From an uncultured Clostridium sp. (GTDB taxonomy: Bacteria > Bacillota > Clostridia > Peptostreptococcales > Peptostreptococcaceae), in the NCBI GenBank assembly GCA_937944945.1, contig CALEBD010000396.1, positions 1-6,287 on the forward strand: a DNA stretch of 6,287 nt. The letters are read 5' to 3'. A program made the translations under genes and the position numbers. Positions 1-6,287 of this stretch are shown in pieces; position 1 is the stretch's first letter; each line of letters begins with the position of its first letter. Under the pieces are notes generated by a model. The model was not told the DNA's origin. It worked only from the letters and a program-made list of their open reading frames with translations, and did not search any database.

Positions 1-52
1 TTTAAAACTTAGATATCATTATTTGGTATAGATAAATTTAATAAGAATAAAT

Positions 53-934
53 ATGAATAATATAGTAACTTTAAGAAATGTATATGGTAAGGAAAAAGCA
101 CATTGCTTTATTAATCCTTTAAAACAAGCAAATGGTTCAAACTATCCTTTTGTAAAAAGAGTTCGTCAGGTAGACGCTAGTGGAGATACAGAAATGATCT
201 TAAGTGAAGCAGAAATTAATAGTCCTAATAGTAATTACTTTATTAAGGAAGATGAACGAATAGAGATTTATGATGGTAAAACGTTTGATTTAGATAATCC
301 TCTAGAAAGAAATATTTGGACTTGCATTAAAGATTCATTCTTAATTGCACCTGAAAGAGATTCTAAAGATTCAAAAGGTAATCTTTTAATTGACGGAGGT
401 CCAAAACGTTATGGTCAAGCTGAATTCTATGTAGAAAGACCTGGAGTTGAATCTGAAAAACGTATCGAACGTATGAAGCTTGTAACAAAAGCGTTCACTT
501 ATATTGAACAAGATTCTGCTAAAGGAAGACTTACCAAAACAAGGTTACTTGGCAAATCAATGAGAAATGCTCCTGACTCAGATGTTCAGGACTATTTATA
601 TCAAAGAGCGGAAAAAGATCCAATGGTTGTTATTGACCTTTATACAGGATCAGATACAGCACTTAAACTGCTGCTTATTGACGCAAAAGAACAACGTGTT
701 ATCAACCTTCAAAGTGGAGTTTGGATGTATGGGGATGTTCGTCTAGGTACAACTGACGAATCTATCTTACTCTTCTTGAAGATTCCTGCAAATAAAACTA
801 TCTACGAGGGTATTACATTAGAGACATACCCTGATCTTCAGAAACTAAGTTTAAAAGAAACAGTAGAGGAAAAGGCTGAAGATAAAGCTGAGGAAAAAGT
901 TGAAAAGACGGAAAAGAAGAAAAGCAATAAATAA
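53..934 (+). CDS. Conserved phage protein, probably virion-associated, with charged C-terminal tail (293 aa)
   Basis: The frame opens at ATG 53 and closes with TAA 932-934. The leader is A/T-rich with no Shine-Dalgarno sequence. Residues 1-260 look like a folded mixed alpha/beta domain; a conserved-looking core spans about 140-250 (KAFTYI, RLLGKSM, YLYQRAEKDP, VIDLYTG, GVWMYGDVRLG). Residues 268-293 are a low-complexity Lys/Glu tail of the VEEKAEDKAEEKVEK type, probably disordered or coiled. From memory, similar proteins occur in the structural blocks of large gut phages, but I cannot assign a function. The placement just upstream of probable connector and major virion genes suggests a capsid, tail or assembly role. 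Both tryptophans (W89, W224) are TGG and there is no in-frame TGA, so it is readable under the standard code. It uses CGT arginine codons more than the downstream genes do, which hints at high expression. An 8-base gap separates it from the next gene. Confidence 0.75.
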   Translation: MNNIVTLRNVYGKEKAHCFINPLKQANGSNYPFVKRVRQVDASGDTEMILSEAEINSPNSNYFIKEDERIEIYDGKTFDLDNPLERNIWTCIKDSFLIAPERDSKDSKGNLLIDGGPKRYGQAEFYVERPGVESEKRIERMKLVTKAFTYIEQDSAKGRLTKTRLLGKSMRNAPDSDVQDYLYQRAEKDPMVVIDLYTGSDTALKLLLIDAKEQRVINLQSGVWMYGDVRLGTTDESILLFLKIPANKTIYEGITLETYPDLQKLSLKETVEEKAEDKAEEKVEKTEKKKSNK

Positions 935-942
935 CAATATAT

Positions 943-1815
943 ATGACTATTAGACAAGCATATGAATACATTTTAGTTGAATGCAACAAGGTGAAAGCTC
1001 CTCAAGTTTTACTTGAGGACTTCATATACTTGTTTAATAAAGCAATTCAACAATATATAAATAGTGTATATAATAGAAGTGAGTACAATCAACAAAGTTC
1101 AGATGACTTAGGATTTTTACAAACTACATCAGTAATTAAAGTAGGTAAAATTGCTCCAAGACAGGAATTTAATGATACTGTTTGAGAGCTACAACTTCCT
1201 AAAGATTACTTACATATGTTGAATTGTATTGCAGAATTTACAGGTAGTGATTCAAATAAATCTAGATGTGGAAATGGAGTGCAAAGAACTATTACTTCAA
1301 CATGTCAAAGATTAACTGCAGATCTTTATGCAGGTATTATTAATAATTATTATATGAAACCTTCACATAAGAAGCCATATTATTATATTATTAATAGAAA
1401 TGAAAAAGATCAACCAGTAACAAATCCTGTTATGGATAATGAAATTAAAGAAGGTAGTTATCGTCCTAATTATATTAAAACAGAGGATGGAAAATATCGA
1501 TTTTATGCATTAAAAGAACCATATAAAAGGATTGTAAATCAATCTTCTGTAAATTTGGAAATACATAGTGGCGATTCGAATTGAAGTTTAAATAATGTAT
1601 ATATTACTTATGTAAAAGCTCCTATGTATGTTTCCATGACTCAGGATGATGTATTATTACCAGAAGATAATACTCAAACCCTGGAATTTCCAGACTATGT
1701 TTGTTACGAGATTATTAATATCGTAACTAGACTATTATTAGAGAATGCAGGTGATCCAAGATTACAAACAAACGTTCCTATTAATCAGACTATAGCAGTT
1801 CCTGGAAATAAATAA
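943..1815 (+). CDS. Probable head-tail connector/ring-type virion protein, two TGA codons read as Trp (290 aa)
   Basis: Three adjacent same-frame segments (943-1185, 1216-1584, 1624-1815) join into one 290-aa protein if TGA at 1183-1185 (residue 81) and 1582-1584 (residue 214) is tryptophan. The joins read smoothly (NDTV-W-ELQLPKDYL and DSN-W-SLNNVYITY), and the stop is TAA 1813-1815. Residues 1-45 form an apparently helical segment (AYEYILVECNKVKAP, LLEDFIYLFNKAIQQYIN). The middle looks beta-rich, and the C-terminal region (FPDYVCYEIINIVTRLLLEN) is helical again. This helix-beta-helix layout and the genomic position resemble adaptor or ring proteins in the tail of crAss-like phages. That resemblance is from memory, not a search. 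There is no TGG tryptophan, so both tryptophans depend on recoding. Under the standard code only an 80-aa fragment would be made. A short A/T-only-like leader of 26 bases follows before gene 3. Confidence 0.8.
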
Positions 1816-1841
1816 ATTTATTAACTTAAAAATTAAAAATT

Positions 1842-3002
1842 ATGTTTGATTTTCAAAAAGAAGTAATAATTAATTCAAACCTGCTTGACGATGGTGTAAA
1901 TCCTCGTTTTATGGTTATGGATGGTCCTGTTAAATTATTTCGAGTATTACGTTGTGCAGACTATAGAAAAGAAGGCTTAGTCGAAGGAGTTATTTACAAA
2001 ACTCCAGCAGAAAAAGGCCAAGTCGCTAGTGCAGCATTTAATTTACCTACGAAAGAAGGTACTTATAGAGTAGTAATTGGTATTACTCTAATCGGTAAAT
2101 ACCTTGCAGATTACGCTATGCCTTGGTCAAATTTTGGTAAGGCTGTACTTGCTGAATTTGAGGTTTCTGCTGAAGATTTAGGAAAGACTAAAGAACTTCA
2201 GGAAAAAATGATTAAGGCTATCGAAATGGCTATTCCTGAAAACTACAGATATGTAAGAGTATCTGCAGAAGATTCAGGCAAAGTACTTGTAAGTTGCACT
2301 GATTCACATCAGGTCATTACTGTAGCTGAACTTCAGGAACAAAGAGGTATTAGTTGTCCTGATAGTTGCACTGAGAAGCAATATGTAACGGTTGATAAGG
2401 CTGTAGAAGTAACTAAGAATAAAATGGAAATTGGTACTGCTGCTTGGCTTCAGGAGAATCTACGTTTCCCAAGTTATCCTAATATACGTTATGCAGCTCT
2501 CAATGAAGAGGAGTATCCAGTAAACGGAGGTTTGTATACTCAATTCTCATTCTTATATTGCATGCCTCGTAAGGGGCTTCATGGACAGGGAACAGTAGGA
2601 CAAGCTCTTAAATCAGTTACGACACATACGTTCTATGTATTATCATCACTTGTTGATAAGTTTGAAGAGGATCTGAAAAAAGTATTTGGAGACGATTCAA
2701 TTAAAGTTGTTAGTCCTGATAATACTGAATTAATTAATATCGAATTCGTATCTGCACTTAAGGTTTCAGTACAGGATATTAACGAAGGAAAAGCAATAAT
2801 TAAAGCAAATGTATCTGGTCCCGCTGTTAGTCCAAATCTTATTAAATATTCAATTAAAGAAGAAGATAGTAAGTATCAAATCGATAACGATGGTAAGCTT
2901 ACTGTAAAAAAAGGACAAACTGCAGCAGAAGGTGATAAGTTTACAGTTAAAGCCTCTTATGGTAATGCTGTAGCAGAACAAGAGTTTACAGTAGGAGCTT
3001 AA
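1842..3002 (+). CDS. Likely abundant virion protein (tail tube or capsid class) with C-terminal Ig-like domain (386 aa)
   Basis: ATG 1842 follows an A/T-rich leader, and the stop is TAA 3000-3002. Residues 1-280 form the main domain, with a beta-rich N-terminal half (FRVLRCADYRKEG, GTYRVVIGITLIG). A conserved-looking stretch at about 196-280 carries AAWLQENLRFPSYPNIRY, FSFLYCMPRKGLHGQG and a helix VLSSLVDKFEEDLKKVF. Residues 285-386 look like a bacterial Ig-like domain: alternating strands ending in YQIDNDGKLTVKKGQ, then DKFTVKASYGNAVAEQEFTV, as in BIG2-type repeats. Ig-like appendages are common on phage capsid and tail-tube proteins. Codon use is comparatively rich in CGT and GGT. Both tryptophans (W95, W202) are TGG with no TGA, and a strong terminator follows at once. 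These points fit a highly expressed structural protein. I cannot decide between tail tube, capsid and capsid decoration, and no HK97 signature was recognised. Confidence 0.75.
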   Translation: MFDFQKEVIINSNLLDDGVNPRFMVMDGPVKLFRVLRCADYRKEGLVEGVIYKTPAEKGQVASAAFNLPTKEGTYRVVIGITLIGKYLADYAMPWSNFGKAVLAEFEVSAEDLGKTKELQEKMIKAIEMAIPENYRYVRVSAEDSGKVLVSCTDSHQVITVAELQEQRGISCPDSCTEKQYVTVDKAVEVTKNKMEIGTAAWLQENLRFPSYPNIRYAALNEEEYPVNGGLYTQFSFLYCMPRKGLHGQGTVGQALKSVTTHTFYVLSSLVDKFEEDLKKVFGDDSIKVVSPDNTELINIEFVSALKVSVQDINEGKAIIKANVSGPAVSPNLIKYSIKEEDSKYQIDNDGKLTVKKGQTAAEGDKFTVKASYGNAVAEQEFTVGA

Positions 3003-3030
3003 TACTCCTTTTAACATATATCACTAGAAG

Positions 3031-3073
3031 AAGGCAGGGCGGGGTAATTTCCCTGTCCTGCCTTTAATTTTTA
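3031..3073 (+). terminator. Rho-independent terminator after the probable major virion gene
   Basis: A 14-bp stem (left arm 3031-3044 AAGGCAGGGCGGGG, right arm 3051-3064 CCCTGTCCTGCCTT) with two G-T wobbles closes a 6-base loop TAATTT. It is followed by TTTAATTTTT, a U-rich tract broken only by AA. This is the most G+C-rich patch of an otherwise A/T-rich window and lies in the only sizeable intergenic gap (3003-3084). It should end or thin out transcripts from genes 1-3 and lower expression of genes 4-8. A processing or mRNA 3'-stabilising hairpin is an alternative. The left flank lacks a matching run for efficient termination on the opposite strand. Confidence 0.85.
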
Positions 3074-3084
3074 AACTGAAGTTT

Positions 3085-3756
3085 ATGACAATAGAAGCAA
3101 TAGCAAGTGCTGTATATAATAATACAGTAACTGGATTAGCAGGAATCACTTCAAATCCAAAAATATCTGTAGAGCAACTTCAGGATGAAGTAGTGGCAGA
3201 GCGTAATCAAATAATGAGAGAATTTCTTTTAAAAGGAATTCTTAATTTAGATGAATTGTTTTTAGCAATTAATTGTATTGAAGTTGATTGTGATTACATG
3301 TCAAAATGTTGTAATTTGCAAGTTGGAGAAAAAGCATTACATTTTGAAATTCCACCGATTATTTATATAAACGGAATTGATACAATAAGATTTGTTGGCA
3401 GTATAGATAGACATACTCGTTATAATATTTATACAGATGAAACTTATAGATTTCATAAGTATAGAAAAAATAAACCAGGAAGTCCATATGTCTATATAGA
3501 TACTGCGATTAATTCTAATGGTAATATGGACGGATATATTTTTAATGTTCCTTTTGTGAAATATATATCTGTAATTGCACTATTCTTAGATCCAAGAAAG
3601 CTTTTAGAATGAGATTGTTGTTCTGAAAATCCTGAAGTATATCTAGATTGTGGAATTCTATCTGATGAAATTATTAAAAGAATGACTGAGAAATATATTC
3701 GCTGGTATAAGCAACTCGCTACTCCTGTCACTCCTAACGACCAAACTCCTAAATAG
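3085..3756 (+). CDS. Cys-rich conserved structural-block protein, one TGA read as Trp (223 aa)
   Basis: ATG 3085 begins 12 bases after the terminator tract. TGA 3610-3612 is residue 176 (RKLLE-W-DCC), and the stop is TAG 3754-3756. The N-terminus (about 1-60) is helical with EQLQDEVVAERNQIMREFLLKG. Residues 85-165 look beta-rich (FEIPPIIYI, IRFVGSIDRHTRYNIY, YVYIDTAI, GYIFNVPFVKYISVIALF). Seven cysteines cluster in two groups: C64, C69, C75, C76 and C178, C179, C189. Such clusters could bind a metal ion, although the phage cytoplasmic setting and CC pairs leave other options. Reading TGA as stop would delete the second cluster and the last 48 residues. The other tryptophan, W207, is TGG. From memory, comparable proteins occur in virion blocks of gut Bacteroidota phages, where a connector or tail role is plausible; the function is unproven. 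Only two bases separate it from the next start. Confidence 0.8.
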
Positions 3757-3758
3757 TT

Positions 3759-4448
3759 ATGAAGTTAAATAATATAAATTCTGTATATTCTCTTGCTAAT
3801 ATATTATACGGGGTTACAATAAATCCTGATAATTTTGAGGATATAGTTTTAAATGGTTTACAGTTAATAGGTAACAAACATTCTAGAATGTATAGATATG
3901 TAGGAGATACTACAAACAGAATACTAGAATTACCTTGTAATTTATCTTTTATAGAATCTGTGACAATTCCATTTGAAGACTTTCAATCTACTTCAGACAC
4001 TAGTATCTTCCCATTAGTTCAAAATGCTTATTATGAAAGATATAATGAAGCTTGAAAATGGAATAAAGATCCATTATACCAATCAGGAAAACTATTAAAT
4101 TATAATGAGATAAATAATGCATTAGAGTTTGATAGAGATTATTCGAATGTATCTGTACTATATCATGGTGTAATTGTAGATGATGATGGACTTCCACTTA
4201 TAACAGATAAAGAATTAACTGCGTTAGCTGCATATGCTGCATATATTGATTTATATAAAAAGAGTCTTGTATTAAGAGATAGTAATTCTTTTCAAATGGC
4301 TCAAGCAGTTAAACAAGAATGGTTAAGAGCTTGTAGTGATGCTAGAGTTCCTGAACATATCTCGCAAAATGAAATGAATGAGATTCTTGATGCTCGTACA
4401 CGTTGGGATAGAAAGCAATATAAGAAATCATTTAAACCTGTTAACTAA
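3759..4448 (+). CDS. Probable tail connector/ring-type virion protein, one TGA read as Trp (229 aa)
   Basis: ATG 3759 lies two bases after the preceding TAG. TGA 4053-4055 is residue 99, the stop is TAA 4446-4448, and the last base of that stop is the first base of the next ATG. The TGA sits in a local W-K-W run in which residue 99 is TGA and residue 101 is TGG, so both codons serve within three residues. The N-terminal 45 residues are helical (VYSLANILYGV, FEDIVLNGLQLIG). The centre is beta-rich (SVLYHGVIVDDDGLPLITD). The C-terminal third is helical with AAYAAYIDLYKKSLVL, EWLRACSDARVPEHISQNEM and the terminal ILDARTRWDRKQYKKSFKP. I associate this C-terminal pattern with conserved tail/connector proteins of crAss-like and related phages; that is recollection, not a search. 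Without recoding, the helical C-terminal half would be lost. Other tryptophans (W101, W188, W216) are TGG. Confidence 0.8.
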
Positions 4449-4885
4449 TGAATAAAAAAATGTTTCCTCATGGTTTTAACTCTAGGGAACTATATAATGG
4501 GTTAAATCCTAAATTATTAAAAGGAAGATGAGTAAAAAATAGATATAAAGATCGTAAGAATCTAGCTGCTAAGATTTTTGATGACTGTTTTTATGAGATC
4601 TTATTGGATATTATAAATAATAATGTTACCTTTGTACTACCTCTGCGTTTTGGGAATTATGGAGAAATTTCTATGAAACAAATTGCAGATGAAGACTTTA
4701 AACAAGCATATAGAAGAGGTAAATTTAATAATATTGATTTTGTATTATCTCAATTTACAGGAAACCAGCTAGTATATAGATATATGAAGCATAATAAAGA
4801 AACTATGGAAAAACCAATCTATGTTGATAAATATCTTAAAAAACTCATAGATCAATATACTGAAGAAGCAAAAGTGTATTATTAA
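4448..4885 (+). CDS. Conserved phage protein of unknown function, one TGA read as Trp (145 aa)
   Basis: The start ATG 4448-4450 overlaps the preceding TAA by one base (TAATG), a classic coupling arrangement. TGA 4529-4531 is residue 28 (LLKGR-W-VKNRYKD), and the stop is TAA 4883-4885. A standard-code gene finder would miss the first half-hundred residues and begin at a TTG near 4604. The extended reading adds MNKKMFPHGFNSRELYNGLN and a basic stretch before the core. The core contains helices (NLAAKIFDDCFYEILLDIIN) and a short beta pair (VTFVLPLRFGNYGEISM). I do not recognise a catalytic motif. The small size, the basic N-terminus and the position between a probable connector gene and a fibre-like gene suggest a minor virion or assembly protein. 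That is inference from context only. The sole tryptophan is the TGA codon. Confidence 0.75.
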
Positions 4886-4887
4886 TT

Positions 4888-5424
4888 ATGATTAAAGAAT
4901 TAGACGATTATTTAGGTATTATACAAGAAAAATATCCAAAGATCTCAAAAGATGAGTTAAAAAGAGTTATAGAACATGGTTTTAATAGTTTTCATTTATT
5001 AGCTAAGAGTGGAGCAGATGTAGTTTTAGGAAATCATAACTATACTGCTTTTTGCGGAAAGATGTTTTTTGATGATTATAAAAGAGTTAGATATAATAAT
5101 ATTAAACATCGTATTAAATTAAGACTGAAATATAAGTACGCTCAAGAAGTATATAACGGAGCGTACTATTTCGGTCTAACTGAAGCTGAGTGAGAATTTT
5201 ATAAAACTCAGATAACTTCAAAGCGTAGATCTAAAATAAAGTTTAGAGATTTGAAGTTATATAAAATACAAGAAGAGTGTTATTTAGATAGATCTAGAAC
5301 ACATTTCTTTAAATTATACTATCCAATTGATGTTGGATGGACATTTTTAAAAAATGAAGTTACAACAAGAAATTTCGAATACATTGCGTATAGAGATGTA
5401 AAGAATAAAATAATAATGATTTAA
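4888..5424 (+). CDS. Unknown basic phage protein, one TGA read as Trp (178 aa)
   Basis: ATG 4888 lies two bases after the previous stop. TGA 5191-5193 is residue 102 (LTEAE-W-EFYKTQ), and the stop is TAA 5422-5424, one base before the next ATG. Residues 1-50 look helical (MIKELDDYLGIIQEKYP, SKDELKRVIEHGFNSFHLL). The middle and C-terminal parts are rich in Lys, Arg and Tyr (VRYNNIKHRIKLRLKYKYA, SKRRSKIKFRDLKLYKIQ), ending in alternating hydrophobic segments (FFKLYYPIDVGWTFL). I recognise no domain. The positive charge would suit contact with nucleic acid or an acidic partner. The placement between structural-type genes suggests a minor virion or tail-assembly component. Stopping at TGA would remove 77 residues that continue in the same compositional style, which supports read-through as tryptophan. 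The second tryptophan, W151, is TGG. Confidence 0.72.
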
Positions 5425-5425
5425 T

Positions 5426-6287
5426 ATGGCAAAAGAAGAAAGAATAGGTAATCCTTATAAGAACTTAGTTTTTAGAACCTCAGGAAATATTAGAGTATTA
5501 GTTGGAGATAAGTATTATACTTTGAAATACGATACAGAAAATGCAGATGATAAAAGTTCTAATGCTGCAGAATCTAATTTTATAATTGCAGAAGAAGGAA
5601 TGGAGCCTTATCTTTCTGGAGAACTAGAATATCCTGGAGACTCAAAAATTATTTTTGCACCTGGAGACAATATATATTATACTGATGATGAAATGTATCT
5701 TCCATTTGATAAGGAGGAAGATGCAGAAGAACCGTCAGTTTCTACAATTAATACTTTTAATGATACAGTTATTTTTAATGGAAATCCTGCATTTGTTATT
5801 AATGGAGATAATACTAGAATAAATAATTTAAACGCTGAATATCTTGATGGTTATTCTGCATCAGATTTTATAAAAAAGACAGATAAACTAGAGTTTGAAT
5901 CTATTAGTACGTCTGATGGAAATTTTAAAGTAGAGAATGGTAATATCATAGCCCGCTCTATCTCAGCTACTAACGGTAATATAAAGAATTTATCATTTCA
6001 AAACTTAATAGGCAATATACAAATTGGGTCTAGTGTTAAAGTGATTAATTTTTCTGAATTTTTAAACTCAAAATTTATTAGTTATAATGTAGACATATTT
6101 GCTATTATTCATAATCTTTTTAGTCAAAATGAGATTATTACTGAAGATAGTTTTTATATATTAGCTTCTAATTTATTTGAAATTATAAATAGTAATTATA
6201 CTTGAACTCCAGAAACTGTAGAATATATGGATAATTCTGGAATCATATTTAAACCAAAAAGTTTAGATATCTGAAAAACAATTCAAA
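5426..6287 (+). CDS. Tail fibre/spike-like protein, 3' end beyond the window, two TGA codons read as Trp (287 aa visible)
   Basis: ATG 5426 follows the previous stop by one base. The frame runs off the window edge through TGA 6203-6205 (residue 260, SNYT-W-TPETVEY) and TGA 6272-6274 (residue 283, SLDI-W-KTIQ). Residues 1-105 contain beta segments (NIRVLVGDKYYTLKY, KIIFAPGDNIYYTDDEMYL) and acidic linkers. Residues 136-150 read NAEYLDGYSASDFIK, which matches the NAxxLDGxxASDF motif common in phage tail fibres and spikes near the junction between the virion-attachment part and the shaft. After it come Asn/Gly/Ser-rich repeats (DGNFKVENGNIIARSIS, ATNGNIKNLSFQNLIGNIQ) that suggest beta-helical or fibrous folding. 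It probably forms part of a receptor-binding or fibre structure. No TGG tryptophan appears in the visible part, so the protein depends wholly on TGA decoding. The true length and any C-terminal receptor-binding or chaperone domain are out of view. Confidence 0.8.

Noticed and set aside
1..52. Leader before the first gene as the end of an upstream gene or a promoter
   Set aside because: All three forward frames carry TAA or TAG within the first 31 bases, so an upstream gene end cannot be placed, and no convincing promoter element was found.
943..1815. Pseudogene or frameshift decay as the explanation for the broken frames
   Set aside because: All interruptions are TGA only, never TAA or TAG, and no frame change is needed. 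The same pattern occurs in six neighbouring genes, which decay would not produce.
1841..1848. TATGTTTG match to the Bacteroidota -7 promoter consensus TAnnTTTG
   Set aside because: It spans the start codon of the 1842 gene, so a transcript would begin inside the gene; a short A/T-rich match is expected by chance.
3492..3731. 79-codon open frame on the minus strand
   Set aside because: It lies fully opposite the recoded end of the 3085-3756 gene, has no supporting leader or family resemblance, and is explained as a shadow.
3754..3768. TAG also recoded (table 15-type, Gln), extending the 3085 gene
   Set aside because: Read-through would add only four residues (Q, L, W, S) before TAA and overlap the next start. 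No gene has an internal in-frame TAG, so TAG is best taken as a real stop.
4000..4197. 65-codon open frame on the minus strand
   Set aside because: It overlaps the well-supported 3759-4448 gene across its TGA codon and has a low-complexity His/Leu composition typical of an antisense shadow.
943..6287. Selenocysteine insertion at the TGA codons
   Set aside because: Eight sites in six unrelated genes with no shared hairpin directly downstream and no redox motif at the sites make this far less likely than tryptophan recoding.

Overview
The window is a strongly A+T-rich, densely packed, single-strand gene block. It looks like part of the virion-structure module of a tailed double-stranded DNA phage. 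Its most important property is the genetic code. Six of the eight genes are interrupted by in-frame TGA codons (eight in all) where the reading frame and protein character continue unbroken. Every complete gene ends in TAA or TAG, never TGA. Reading TGA as tryptophan (translation table 4) fuses the apparent small ORFs into eight full-length genes with gaps or overlaps of only a few bases. None of the start codons has a clear Shine-Dalgarno sequence; A/T-rich leaders precede them, as is usual in Bacteroidota and their phages. Together with the gene content, this suggests a crAss-like or other large recoded phage of gut Bacteroidota rather than a mollicute element. That placement is inference and cannot be settled from 6.3 kb.

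Layout, all on the + strand: (1) 53-934, a 293-aa conserved phage protein with a charged Lys/Glu tail. (2) 943-1815, a 290-aa probable connector or ring-type virion protein with two TGA codons. (3) 1842-3002, a 386-aa likely abundant virion protein with a C-terminal Ig-like domain, followed by a strong G+C-rich intrinsic terminator at 3031-3073. (4) 3085-3756, a 223-aa Cys-rich protein. (5) 3759-4448, a 229-aa probable connector-type virion protein. (6) 4448-4885, 145 aa, unknown. (7) 4888-5424, 178 aa, unknown and basic. (8) 5426 to the window end, the N-terminal part of a tail fibre/spike-like protein carrying an LDGY-SASDF motif.

The terminator divides the window into two units. The upstream unit (genes 1-3) holds the candidate abundant structural proteins. 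The downstream unit (genes 4-8) is packed with 1-2 base gaps or a 1-base overlap, so translational coupling is likely. Genes 1 and 3 contain no TGA and encode all their tryptophans with TGG. Every other gene needs TGA decoding to be made full length. This split may mean that recoding controls when some virion proteins can be made.

I see no tRNA, CRISPR array, insertion sequence or attachment site in the window. No stretch longer than 82 bases lacks a gene.
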